Origin: Marinomonas posidonica_A
Lineage (GTDB): Bacteria > Pseudomonadota > Gammaproteobacteria > Pseudomonadales > Marinomonadaceae
Assembly (NCBI RefSeq): GCF_043643765.1
Contig: NZ_JBHZSP010000009.1
Coordinates: 124,001-188,000 of the forward strand
Direction: 5' to 3'
DNA: 64,000 bases
Below the pieces are notes generated by a model. It made no database searches. It saw only the letters and a program-made list of their open reading frames with translations, and had not been told where the DNA came from. Position numbers and translations under genes: made by a program. Positions 43,192 through 51,927 of the stretch are shown here, piece after piece. Position 1 is the stretch's first letter; every line of letters begins with the position of its first letter.

Positions 43192-44370
43192 CTATTCGCC
43201 TTCCAAACCATGAATGGGTTTCACAACACCCCAGGTTTTACAGCTCGGGCATTGCCAATGCAATTGATGACCAGAAAAGCCACACTGGCGACATTGATAC
43301 TTATGTTTGGCCTGAACTAACTGATCAATCAGCTCATACAGAACCGATAAATGCTGCTGGTTGTAGCCTTGAGAGTCGGCTATCTGTATGTTGATCAGCT
43401 CTTTAAAGCCTTTAATCGTAGGGTGTTTTCTTAACTGTTCGACGAGAAACATCTCCGCGTATTCACGGTCATTTTCCATATAATGTTCGACTAGTGCCAT
43501 GATCAAAGTGGTGGAAGGCTTCTTCTCATTCTGTTCTTGTAAAAACTTGATGTATCCGCCGCTGCCCCAGATTCTCTGATAGCATTCTTTTAGTTGCGGA
43601 ATGATCACAGACACAAAATCACTGTCCTGTTCTGCAGCATGCTTAAGCTCTTTAATGGCATCTCGATAGCGGTTTTGTTTTTTCAATACATCCGCGGCAC
43701 CAATACTGGCTCGAACGCAACTAGGATCAACTTCTAGAGCTTGTTTGTATTCTTGATAGGCTGGCTTCCATTGCTCTTTCTTTTGCAGCTCTAGCGCCAT
43801 TTCACAGTGAAAATGCCCTAACCGCTTTATCTCTTTTTTGCTCGCCGTCTCTTTGACCAACTCTGAACCAATTTGAATGGCTTTGTCCCAGCTTTGCTCA
43901 AACTCATACAAATCCACCAGCAGAGTCAATATTTTCGGCTGAAACTCACTTTTTCTGGCGGTTGAAGCCATGTTGAGCAGTAAGCGCCCTGCTCGGTCTA
44001 ATAACCCCGCCGACATAAAATCACTGGCAAGCTCAAGTTGCACCATGCGCATTTCTCGTTGAGAGATTTCAGGACGAGCCAATAGATTCTGGTGAATATT
44101 AATGGCTTTTTGTATCTCGCCTTTCTTACGAAACAAGTTGCCAAGGGTTAAATGAATATCAAAGGTTTCTGAATTGACTTCCAAAGAGTCAACAAAAGCG
44201 TCAATGGCTTCGCTGTGCTGATCATTTAATAAATGATTCAATCCACGAAAGTAATCATTAGGGATCGATTTTTTAAGCGGATTGTTTTTTTTAGTCGGCG
44301 TTTTACGCCCCATTGTCCAACCGACAAAGAGTGCGACAAATAATACTAGGAACAAGCCGACTTCGGTCAA
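43192..44370 (-). CDS. lapB: lipopolysaccharide assembly protein LapB (YciM)
   Basis: The 392-residue protein has one N-terminal membrane helix (about 3-19), TPR repeats through about 350 and a C-terminal rubredoxin-like metal site with CRQCGFSG and CPSCKTWG. LapB acts with FtsH to degrade LpxC and so tunes LPS synthesis. E. coli LapB is 389 residues. Its start is 5 bp from the end of lapA, so the two are co-translated. Confidence 0.95.
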   Translation of the reverse strand: MTEVGLFLVLFVALFVGWTMGRKTPTKKNNPLKKSIPNDYFRGLNHLLNDQHSEAIDAFVDSLEVNSETFDIHLTLGNLFRKKGEIQKAINIHQNLLARPEISQREMRMVQLELASDFMSAGLLDRAGRLLLNMASTARKSEFQPKILTLLVDLYEFEQSWDKAIQIGSELVKETASKKEIKRLGHFHCEMALELQKKEQWKPAYQEYKQALEVDPSCVRASIGAADVLKKQNRYRDAIKELKHAAEQDSDFVSVIIPQLKECYQRIWGSGGYIKFLQEQNEKKPSTTLIMALVEHYMENDREYAEMFLVEQLRKHPTIKGFKELINIQIADSQGYNQQHLSVLYELIDQLVQAKHKYQCRQCGFSGHQLHWQCPSCKTWGVVKPIHGLEGE

Positions 44371-44375
44371 CGCCG

Positions 44376-44699
44376 CTACTCCTTCCCTACCGACAACTCT
44401 TTCGTGATGGATGCTTTTCTAAGGGCATCCACTTCATCACGCGCCTTCTCAAATTTGCGGCTTAACACTCGAATTTGGCGTTCGCTACGTAGGTAAGCAA
44501 CCGAACTGACCAACAAGGCAATACATGCTCCCACCGTAAACGCCAGAATGATGTAGAGCGCCACGCTGAGCTCAGGACCTTGCCAGAAGACCAAATCAAG
44601 ATGGATAAGTTGTGGATTGCGGATAGCAAAAAATATTCCCACCGCAAGAAAGAACAGCACAAGAACCGTATAGATAACTCTTTTCAGCCATTTAAGCAT
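44376..44699 (-). CDS. lapA: LapA-family inner-membrane protein
   Basis: This 107-residue protein has two transmembrane helices (about 7-25 and 42-66) and a cytoplasmic coiled-coil tail (about 70-100), the standard LapA (DUF1049) form. LapA works next to LapB in LPS assembly. It is between ihfB and lapB on the same strand. Confidence 0.92.
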   Translation of the reverse strand: MLKWLKRVIYTVLVLFFLAVGIFFAIRNPQLIHLDLVFWQGPELSVALYIILAFTVGACIALLVSSVAYLRSERQIRVLSRKFEKARDEVDALRKASITKELSVGKE

Positions 44700-44773
44700 A
44701 AAACAACCTATCGAGAATAGAATGGCGATATTATGCCGTGATAGCTGAAAAATTTCGAGGTATTAGATGTAAA

Positions 44774-45082
44774 TTAGTTGAGTTCGTTCGCCGTTGACTC
44801 TGACGATTCATTGACTAACTCACGTAATTCCTTGCCAGGCTTGAAATGAGGGACATACTTGGCGCTTAATTCAACCGATTCACCTGTTTTAGGATTACGA
44901 CCGATTCTTGGTGCTCGATAATGCAATGAAAAACTACCGAAACCACGAATCTCAATACGCTCACCATTAGCTAAAGAGTCGGACATATGCTCCAACATCG
45001 CTTTGATGGCTTGTTCAACCTCTTTAACAGGCAAATGAGATTGCTGATCGATAAGCAGTTCTATCAGCTCAGATTTTGTCAT
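44774..45082 (-). CDS. ihfB: integration host factor subunit beta
   Basis: IhfB (102 residues) pairs with IhfA to bend DNA. The HU/IHF fold shows MTKSELIELL, IEIRGFGSFSLHYRAPR (about 45-61), the intercalating-proline arm GRNPKTGESVEL and the ending VPHFKPGKELRELVN. In most relatives rpsA lies directly upstream; here the upstream neighbour is the divergent ppa gene. Confidence 0.96.
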   Translation of the reverse strand: MTKSELIELLIDQQSHLPVKEVEQAIKAMLEHMSDSLANGERIEIRGFGSFSLHYRAPRIGRNPKTGESVELSAKYVPHFKPGKELRELVNESSESTANELN

Positions 45083-45294
45083 TACCGTCCTCGCGTCTAA
45101 TATTTGACCAGTATTATGTAAGACTAGCTAAATCTGGAAAGAAAGCAATAAGTTATGGCTTATTACGCAAATTTTTACCCATTTTATTCAATCCTTAAGA
45201 CGAATAATAGTTTTTCACTTGGCTCTACAACTAGCATCTGAACAAGCTAGCTTTTATAATAGCGCCCATATTCAACCAGATCGGAAGAAAAATA

Positions 45295-45825
45295 ATGAGC
45301 TACAGCAATATACCAGCGGGTAAAGACGCACCAAACGACATCAATGTCATTATCGAAATTCCAGCGCAAGCAAATCCAGTTAAATACGAAGTCGACAAAG
45401 ACATGGATGCGCTTATCGTAGACCGTTTTATGACAGCACCTATGTTCTATCCTGCCAACTATGGTTATGTTAACCACACATTAGCAGACGATGGTGACCC
45501 AGTTGACGTATTGGTGATCACACCTTACCCAGTTGTACCAGGTTCTGTTATTCGTTGTCGCCCTGTGGGTGTATTGAACATGTCTGACGAAGCCGGTATG
45601 GATGCAAAACTGGTTGCTGTACCACACGAAAAACTAAGCAAAGAGTACGGCCACATTCAAGATGTGAACGACATCCCACAATTGCTTCGTGACCAAATCG
45701 AACACTTCTTCGAGAACTACAAAAAACTGGAAGAAGGTAAGTGGGTAAAAGTAGAAGGCTGGGCAAGCGCAGAAGAAGCTCGCAAAGCCATTGTTGAAGG
45801 CGTAGAAGCTTACAACGCACAGTAA
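45295..45825 (+). CDS. ppa: inorganic pyrophosphatase
   Basis: The soluble family I pyrophosphatase (176 residues, the same length as in E. coli) hydrolyses PPi released by biosynthesis. The metal-binding signature DDGDPVDVLV (about 65-74), YPANYGYV and the active-site Lys/Tyr positions are intact. A TATAAT -10 lies at 45255-45260. It is monocistronic and ends in a strong bidirectional terminator. Confidence 0.97.
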   Translation: MSYSNIPAGKDAPNDINVIIEIPAQANPVKYEVDKDMDALIVDRFMTAPMFYPANYGYVNHTLADDGDPVDVLVITPYPVVPGSVIRCRPVGVLNMSDEAGMDAKLVAVPHEKLSKEYGHIQDVNDIPQLLRDQIEHFFENYKKLEEGKWVKVEGWASAEEARKAIVEGVEAYNAQ

Positions 45826-45883
45826 TACAACGTTTCGCTGGCCACTTGTTTCTCTTGTACAAGCATATCACCAGTAACAAACG

Positions 45884-45917
45884 AAAAAAAACCGATCCAT
45901 TTGCGATCGGTTTTTTT
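45884..45917. terminator. bidirectional terminator between ppa and trxB
   Basis: Stem ACCGATC/GATCGGT extended by an A-run and a T-run, 7-nt loop, between convergent genes. Confidence 0.9.
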
Positions 45918-45958
45918 ATTGCCTATCAAACATAACCGCCTGACAGGCATACTTATAT

Positions 45959-46912
45959 TTACTCTTGTGAATCTAAGTAACGTTCAGCATCCAACGCCGC
46001 CATACAGCCCGTTCCAGCAGAGGTAATGGCTTGACGGTAGATATGATCACTGACATCACCGGCAGCGAACACACCTTCAATACTGGTTTGTGTCGCATTA
46101 CCTTGTGTACCAGACTGAACTTTCAAATAACCGTCTTTCATGTCCAATTGGCCTTGGAAAATATCGGTATTTGGCTTGTGACCAATCGCCACAAACAAAC
46201 CTGCTACAGCCAGATCTTTCATCTCACCTGTTTGGTTATTCTTAATACGCACACCAGTAACACCAGTGCCATCACCTAAGACTTCATCTAGTTCCGAATG
46301 CCATTCAATTTTCACATTGCCATTGGTCGCTTTATCCAACAGTTTATCGGCTAGAATTTTTTCTGAACGGAATTTATCACGACGGTGAATCACAGTAACC
46401 GTCTTAGCAATGTTCGATAGGTACAGCGCTTCTTCAACGGCTGTGTTACCCCCACCAATCACCGCAACATCTTGATTACGGTAGAAGAAGCCATCACAGG
46501 TTGCGCAAGCTGATACGCCTTGTCCCATGAATTTGCTTTCGCTTTCAAGCCCTAGGTATTGAGCACTGGCGCCCGTGGAAATAATCAGAGCATCACAAGT
46601 ATATACGCCACTGTCACCTTCCAAACGGAATGGACGGTTTTGCAGATCAACTTTGTTCACATGATCAAAAATAATTTCCGTTTCAAAACGCTCTGCATGC
46701 TTACGCATGCGCTCCATTAACTCTGGACCTTGCACGCCTTGATCATCACCCGGCCAATTATCGACTTCCGTTGTGGTCGTCAATTGACCACCCATTTGCA
46801 TACCAGTGATCATTACAGGATTCAGGTTCGCACGAGCAGCGTATACAGCGGCCGTATAACCAGCAGGTCCTGAACCTAAAATCATTAATTTAGCGTGTTT
46901 CACATCGCTCAT
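45959..46912 (-). CDS. trxB: thioredoxin reductase
   Basis: TrxB (317 residues) reduces thioredoxin with NADPH. It shows the FAD motif ILGSGPAGYTAAVYAARA, the redox CATC site in SACATCDGFF (about 135-138), the NADPH motif VIGGGNTAVEEALYL and the C-terminal GVFAAGDVSD. E. coli TrxB is 321 residues. It is followed by the ppa terminator on the other strand. Confidence 0.97.
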   Translation of the reverse strand: MSDVKHAKLMILGSGPAGYTAAVYAARANLNPVMITGMQMGGQLTTTTEVDNWPGDDQGVQGPELMERMRKHAERFETEIIFDHVNKVDLQNRPFRLEGDSGVYTCDALIISTGASAQYLGLESESKFMGQGVSACATCDGFFYRNQDVAVIGGGNTAVEEALYLSNIAKTVTVIHRRDKFRSEKILADKLLDKATNGNVKIEWHSELDEVLGDGTGVTGVRIKNNQTGEMKDLAVAGLFVAIGHKPNTDIFQGQLDMKDGYLKVQSGTQGNATQTSIEGVFAAGDVSDHIYRQAITSAGTGCMAALDAERYLDSQE

Positions 46913-47038
46913 CTTGTTGCTCCTGTAATTAAATGTTTGCTCGATAGACAGATCTATCAGCGAAATGTTGTGGTGAATTCTACCGAAAAATCCACTAAAT
47001 ACTTAACGAAAAATATTAATTACTGAAATAGGGCTTAT

Positions 47039-47809
47039 CTATGACTTTTCAACCGTCACCCTCGCCTTTTCTGAACAAACCTTGCACGCTAGATCTTGCG
47101 TTAATTGCATCTCCCGCCAACTTGCTTGAAAACCATCAAACAGTTTCAGTGAGCCGTGTTTGACGACCCCTTTCTGACTCACTACTTTTATGGCTTCCAA
47201 AGCCTGATAGACACCAAGCAAGCCAACAACTGGAGACAATATCCCACTTTCATTACAACTTAATGCTTGATCAGATAAAGCAGGGTATAAACATTCATAA
47301 CAAGGTGACTCGTGCTGATCATACAAAAAACTGACTAATTGCCCCTCCCAACGAATCGCAGCCGCACTGATCAAGGGCGTTTTCAACTGCCAACATGCTC
47401 TGTTAATGGCTTGTCGCGTGGTGAAGTTATCAGTGCAATCAAGTACTGCATCCACTTCCGCAATCACGTTTTGCAAGTTTTCATCCGATAATCTTTGTTC
47501 AATAGTTTGAAATTCTGTGCGGGCATTTTTGGCCCGTAACTGACTCGCCGCCGCCTCAACTTTTGTTTGCCCGACCTGGCTTTCTTCATACAAAACTTGC
47601 CGTGGCAGATTGCTGTTTTCGATACGATCATCATCCGCCAACAACAAATATCCCACACCTGATGTTGCCAAATACGTCGCCGCAATGTTCCCCAATCCAC
47701 CCAAGCCAACAATCAGTACTTTCGCCTGTTTTAATTTAAGCTGACCTTCAACATCAAAGTCCGCAAGCAATAGTTGACGACTATAACGGTCTAACTCAAT
47801 TTCGTTCAT
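47039..47809 (-). CDS. moeB: MoeB/ThiF-family adenylyltransferase
   Basis: The 256-residue E1-like enzyme adenylates the C-terminal glycine of a small sulfur-carrier protein, MoaD for molybdopterin or ThiS for thiamine. It has the ATP motif VLIVGLGGLGN (about 32), the Arg-containing NLPRQVLYEES, DCTDNF (about 126) and two zinc Cys pairs (CYEC and CKVC). ATG 47809 with TAAGGTG upstream is preferred over GTG 47815. MoeB and ThiF cannot be told apart without context; no moa or thi gene adjoins it. Confidence 0.85.
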   Translation of the reverse strand: MNEIELDRYSRQLLLADFDVEGQLKLKQAKVLIVGLGGLGNIAATYLATSGVGYLLLADDDRIENSNLPRQVLYEESQVGQTKVEAAASQLRAKNARTEFQTIEQRLSDENLQNVIAEVDAVLDCTDNFTTRQAINRACWQLKTPLISAAAIRWEGQLVSFLYDQHESPCYECLYPALSDQALSCNESGILSPVVGLLGVYQALEAIKVVSQKGVVKHGSLKLFDGFQASWREMQLTQDLACKVCSEKARVTVEKS

Positions 47810-47899
47810 GTTCACCTTACTTTTCTTATGATTGATTCTGCCCGAGTGGTCAATTTTTTGCTAAAATCCTTTTATTAACCCATTCGATGAGCAAACAGC

Positions 47900-49198
47900 A
47901 TGAAATTCCCCGGCAGACGTAAACTCAAGCACTACTTTCCCGTATCTCAACCTAAGCCCATCTTACCATCCATTGATGTGCAACCGGATAAAGATACCTA
48001 CATTGTTGGGTTAGACGAAACCATTGTTGATGTCGTGGCTAATGTATCCGATGAATTTCTATCGCAGTTTAGCATCCATAAAGGGTTATCCAATCTAGTG
48101 GATACAGATACGGCATCGGCCATCTATCATGAACTGGCCGCTCAAGGCTGCATTTCGGATCACTTTGCTGGCGGCACCATCGGCAATACCATACACAATT
48201 ACTCTGTCCTTGCCGATGATAAATCTGTGTTGCTCGGCGTGATGTCCGCCAATATCACGCTGGGCTCTCCTGCTTATCACTATATTTGTCACACCAGCAG
48301 CAAGGTGGACATGAACCATTTACAAGGCGTGTCTGGCGATATAGGCCGAGGCATCACCTTAATTACACCAGATGGTGAACGCACCTTTGCCATTGCGCCA
48401 GGCGATATGGATGAGCTCAATACAGAACACATTCCAGAACACATCATTGCTGGCAGTGCCGCATTGGTTACCTGCGCCTACCCATTACGCCATCAAGGAA
48501 AACCCATCAAACAAGCTATGTTGACCGCATTAGAATATGCACATCAACATCAAGTACCAACGGTTCTTACCCTTGGCACCAAGCATCTAGTAGAAGAAAA
48601 TAAAGACGAATTACTGGATTTAATTAAGCGTCATGTCAATGTTCTCGCCATGAATGAGCTCGAAGCCGAAGCGCTAACTGGCTTATCTGATCCCCTACAA
48701 GCGGCTGATCAAATTCTCGAATACGTTGATATTGTGTTATTAACAGCCGGCCCTGATGGTATGTATCTATGCGGTTACACTGACGATACGGTAAAACGCG
48801 AAACCACAAACCCAATTAAGTCTGGTCGACTTGCGGATTTCAATCGCTGGGAATTCAGTCGTCCTATGCTGCGTTCCGCTTGTCAAAACCCCATCAAAGT
48901 CTTTTCTCATATCGACCCTTACATGGGTGGGCCTGAAAAAATCCGCAATACCAACGGCGCGGGTGACGGCGCTTTATCGGCTTTACTGCACGATATCTCA
49001 GCCAACCACTTTCATAAAGACAGCTTACCGAACTCCAGTAAACACGCGGCACCTTTTCTGGCCTATTCTTCGTTCGCCCAGATTTGTAAATATTCGAACC
49101 GAGTGAGTTATGAAATTCTGGTGCAAAATGCACCGCGCCTCTCTCGTGGTTTGCCTGAGCGTGAAGACAGCTTAGAAGAAGCGTACTGGGAGAGATAA
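47900..49198 (+). CDS. gsk: inosine/guanosine kinase
   Basis: Gsk (432 residues) is a PfkB-type sugar kinase that salvages inosine and guanosine to IMP and GMP. It resembles E. coli Gsk (434 residues) from the MKFPG.RK.KHYFPV start to the SRGLPEREDSLEE end, including AGGTIGNTIHNYSVLADD and the catalytic NTNGAGDGALSALLHD near residue 355. It is divergent from the moeB-like gene and ends in a strong terminator. Confidence 0.96.
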   Translation: MKFPGRRKLKHYFPVSQPKPILPSIDVQPDKDTYIVGLDETIVDVVANVSDEFLSQFSIHKGLSNLVDTDTASAIYHELAAQGCISDHFAGGTIGNTIHNYSVLADDKSVLLGVMSANITLGSPAYHYICHTSSKVDMNHLQGVSGDIGRGITLITPDGERTFAIAPGDMDELNTEHIPEHIIAGSAALVTCAYPLRHQGKPIKQAMLTALEYAHQHQVPTVLTLGTKHLVEENKDELLDLIKRHVNVLAMNELEAEALTGLSDPLQAADQILEYVDIVLLTAGPDGMYLCGYTDDTVKRETTNPIKSGRLADFNRWEFSRPMLRSACQNPIKVFSHIDPYMGGPEKIRNTNGAGDGALSALLHDISANHFHKDSLPNSSKHAAPFLAYSSFAQICKYSNRVSYEILVQNAPRLSRGLPEREDSLEEAYWER

Positions 49199-49211
49199 AC
49201 CTATCTAAACG

Positions 49212-49249
49212 CAAAAAAGCCATGCAGACTCTCATCTGCATGGCTTTTA
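49212..49249. terminator. bidirectional terminator between gsk and cheW
   Basis: Arms GCCATGCAGA and TCTGCATGGC with a 6-nt loop, A-run before and T-run after. Confidence 0.9.
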
Positions 49250-49269
49250 TCGTTAACCCGCTTTCGCGA

Positions 49270-49779
49270 TTAACTCATTGCTTCAATGCCAAGCGCATCA
49301 TTACGCTCAAACATGCGATCCAATTCCAGCAAGATAACCAGCTCTTCCTCTTTTTGGTAAACCCCTTGAATAAACATCAAGGCTTCATCATTACCAACGC
49401 TAGGACTCTGTTCAATCTCACCTTGATATAGATAAAAGACTTCTTGCACAGCATCAACCAGTAGACCAATCTGCTCTCCATCATGCTCAACAATAATGAT
49501 ACGAGTATCATCCGTAATGGTGCATTCTGGCAGACTGAAGCGAACACGTGTGTCCACGACTGTGACAACATTACCACGCAAGTTAACGATACCAAGCACA
49601 TAAGAAGGCGCACCCGGAACAGGAGCAATTTCGCTGTAACGCAAAACTTCCTTAATCTGCATGACGTTAATGCCGTATGTTTCGTCAATCAGTTTAAAAG
49701 TAAGGTACTGAAGCAGTTCACCTTTCTTGCTTTCAGTAAGACCTTTACCCGTTTCGTTAATAGGTGCTAATTCCGACAT
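49270..49779 (-). CDS. cheW: chemotaxis coupling protein CheW
   Basis: The 169-residue protein is a single CheW domain (about 24-160: YLTFKLIDETYGINVMQIKEVL, VNLRGNVVTVVDTR, and the GLLVDAVQEVF strand). It bridges chemoreceptors to the CheA kinase. There is no cheA or other chemotaxis gene adjacent, so it is a dispersed copy that could serve the two receptors in this window. The C-terminal Asn/Glu stretch is typical. Confidence 0.93.
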   Translation of the reverse strand: MSELAPINETGKGLTESKKGELLQYLTFKLIDETYGINVMQIKEVLRYSEIAPVPGAPSYVLGIVNLRGNVVTVVDTRVRFSLPECTITDDTRIIIVEHDGEQIGLLVDAVQEVFYLYQGEIEQSPSVGNDEALMFIQGVYQKEEELVILLELDRMFERNDALGIEAMS

Positions 49780-49882
49780 GGCTCATATCCATATTCAATT
49801 TAATAAAGAAATACTCTAGAACTCATCATATGCCCTAGCATAGCCAAGTTATGATGAGTGTTCGAGCTAATTTAAGTAACAA

Positions 49883-50731
49883 TTAGTTGTCTTGTTGTAT
49901 ACCAACGATAACCCAGTTACCGCTTGCAGAAGACAGATTTTTCTCTAAATGCCAAATTTCATTTGTTTCAGAGGTTTCATCACCCTCTTTAATCCATCCT
50001 GAGAATTGCAACGAAATCGATGCAGTGGATCCAGAAATTTCACCGCGCACTAACTCCACCATCAAAGAAACGACTTCTGTCACTGGCTTATTATCACCAT
50101 ATTTCGCACGCTCAGTCACTAACATGTTGTACATTTCGGGACTGACATAATCCAAGATGGTATCAAAATTATTATCATCCCAAGCTTTTTGGAGCAACAC
50201 ATAATGGTTCTTCGCTTCTGCGACAAACGCTTGCTCATCAAAGCCTGGTGGCAACTGCATTTCAGGCATGCCGCCAAAACCGGACAAACCAGGCATAGCA
50301 TTTGGTTGAGTAGGTTGAGACGCACCTGACATATCACGGTACATACCGCCGGCTTGCGCCGCTTGACGTTTTGGTGCAATAAAGAACTTATAAATCAAGA
50401 AACCGATCAAGGCAAATAACAAGATATCACCGAACGAAATACCATCAAAAGCACCGCTACCTAACAAAGCAGCAAACAAACCACCTGCCAGTAGACCGCC
50501 TAACAAACCGCCACCTAGACCACCTAAAAGACCTTTGCTTTTAGTCGAGCTATTCGTGCTATTCGTCGCTTTAGAGGTCGAATTAGTCGCACTTTTTTGT
50601 TTGGAGATAGAGAAGCTTTTACCAAAGCTCTTACTGCCACCAAATTTTTTAGCCTGCACTTCGGCGCTGTAACCGCCAGCGCCGATTGCTAAAATAAACG
50701 CCATAAACATGGCAAATGCCGTTGTTTTCAC
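49883..50731 (-). CDS. Tim44-domain membrane protein
   Basis: The 282-residue protein has a signal or anchor sequence (about 1-27), a Ser/Lys/Asn low-complexity segment (about 28-67), a glycine-rich hydrophobic stretch with one or two membrane helices (about 68-115), and a C-terminal Tim44-like domain (about 155-280). Bacterial members are widespread but poorly understood. It lies 13 bp after trpS on the same strand and is likely co-transcribed. Confidence 0.84.
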   Translation of the reverse strand: MKTTAFAMFMAFILAIGAGGYSAEVQAKKFGGSKSFGKSFSISKQKSATNSTSKATNSTNSSTKSKGLLGGLGGGLLGGLLAGGLFAALLGSGAFDGISFGDILLFALIGFLIYKFFIAPKRQAAQAGGMYRDMSGASQPTQPNAMPGLSGFGGMPEMQLPPGFDEQAFVAEAKNHYVLLQKAWDDNNFDTILDYVSPEMYNMLVTERAKYGDNKPVTEVVSLMVELVRGEISGSTASISLQFSGWIKEGDETSETNEIWHLEKNLSSASGNWVIVGIQQDN

Positions 50732-50744
50732 TGTTTTTCTCCGC

Positions 50745-51752
50745 TTAATTAAAATTCACTAGACCGACTGCGTCGCGCAATTTAACAATACTTTCTCTTG
50801 CACGGGTACGAGCTTTCTTCGCTCCAGCCTGTAATATGTCTTCAACAAACGCTGGATTGGCCATTAGTTCGTGATATTTTTCACGAGCTTCACCTAATTG
50901 ACCATTCACAAGCGCAAATAGTTCCTTCTTGGCTTCTCCCCAAGCAATACCATCAGCAAACTTTTGGCGCATCTCAGTCGTTTGTTCTGGCGTCGAAAAC
51001 GCTTGGTAAATATCAAATACCGTTGAATCATTTGGATCTTTCGGCTCACCCGGTTCCAACAAATTGGTTTTAATCTTGTTAATACCTTTTTGCAGTTTCT
51101 TCTCTGTTTCAAACAATGGGATCGTGTTGTTGTAACTCTTACTCATCTTACGACCATCAAGGCCTTTTAGGATCGATCCTTCTTCACCAACCACCGCTTC
51201 TGGTAAGACAAAATGTTCACCAAATAGATGGTTAAAGCGACCAGCAATGTCACGGGCCATTTCAATGTGTTGAATTTGATCTCGTCCAACCGGCACTTTG
51301 TGAGCATTAAAGGCAAGAATGTCTGCTGCCATTAGCACAGGGTAACAAAACAGCCCCATTGTAATGCCGAAGTCTGGGTCTTGTTCGTTGGCTAGGTTTT
51401 CGTCTACCGCGCCTTTGTAAGCGTGTGCGCGGTTCATCAAACCTTTTGCGGTAACACAAGTCAGTAACCAATTCAGTTCCGTAATTTCTGGAATATCGGA
51501 TTGACGATAGAAAGTTGCTTTATCCGTGTCCAATCCACAAGCCAGCCAGGTCGCTGCGATTTCCAAACGAGACTGCTTCACACGCTCTGGATCTTGGCAT
51601 TTGATCAAAGCATGGTAGTCCGCAAGAAAAAAATAAGATTCCGTATTTTCTTGACGGCTTGCTTCGATCGCTGGACGAATCGCGCCCACATAGTTGCCTA
51701 AATGAGGCGTGCCTGTGGTCGTTACACCGGTTAAAACAATTTCTTTTGCCAT
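50745..51752 (-). CDS. trpS: tryptophanyl-tRNA synthetase
   Basis: TrpS (335 residues) charges tRNA-Trp. The class I HIGH-type motif reads PHLGNYVG (about 17-24) and the KMSKS loop is GRKMSKSYNN (about 202). The length equals that of other bacterial TrpS. The N terminus (TGVTTTGTPHLGN) differs from the E. coli version, pointing to the alternative bacterial TrpS clade. It precedes the Tim44-domain gene. Confidence 0.95.
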   Translation of the reverse strand: MAKEIVLTGVTTTGTPHLGNYVGAIRPAIEASRQENTESYFFLADYHALIKCQDPERVKQSRLEIAATWLACGLDTDKATFYRQSDIPEITELNWLLTCVTAKGLMNRAHAYKGAVDENLANEQDPDFGITMGLFCYPVLMAADILAFNAHKVPVGRDQIQHIEMARDIAGRFNHLFGEHFVLPEAVVGEEGSILKGLDGRKMSKSYNNTIPLFETEKKLQKGINKIKTNLLEPGEPKDPNDSTVFDIYQAFSTPEQTTEMRQKFADGIAWGEAKKELFALVNGQLGEAREKYHELMANPAFVEDILQAGAKKARTRARESIVKLRDAVGLVNFN

Positions 51753-51927
51753 TATTGTTTACTCTTTTCCTACTTTACAAAGTGTCAAAATGTGCGCTTA
51801 CCTTATCACAAAACCTTGCTTTAGCATTGCCTGCAATAGAATATTTAATTCAATGTTTTTATACACTTTTTTGCTTTACTTATTGATGGCATCAAAAGCT
51901 GTAAAATCAAGTCATGGGCTTATTCCC

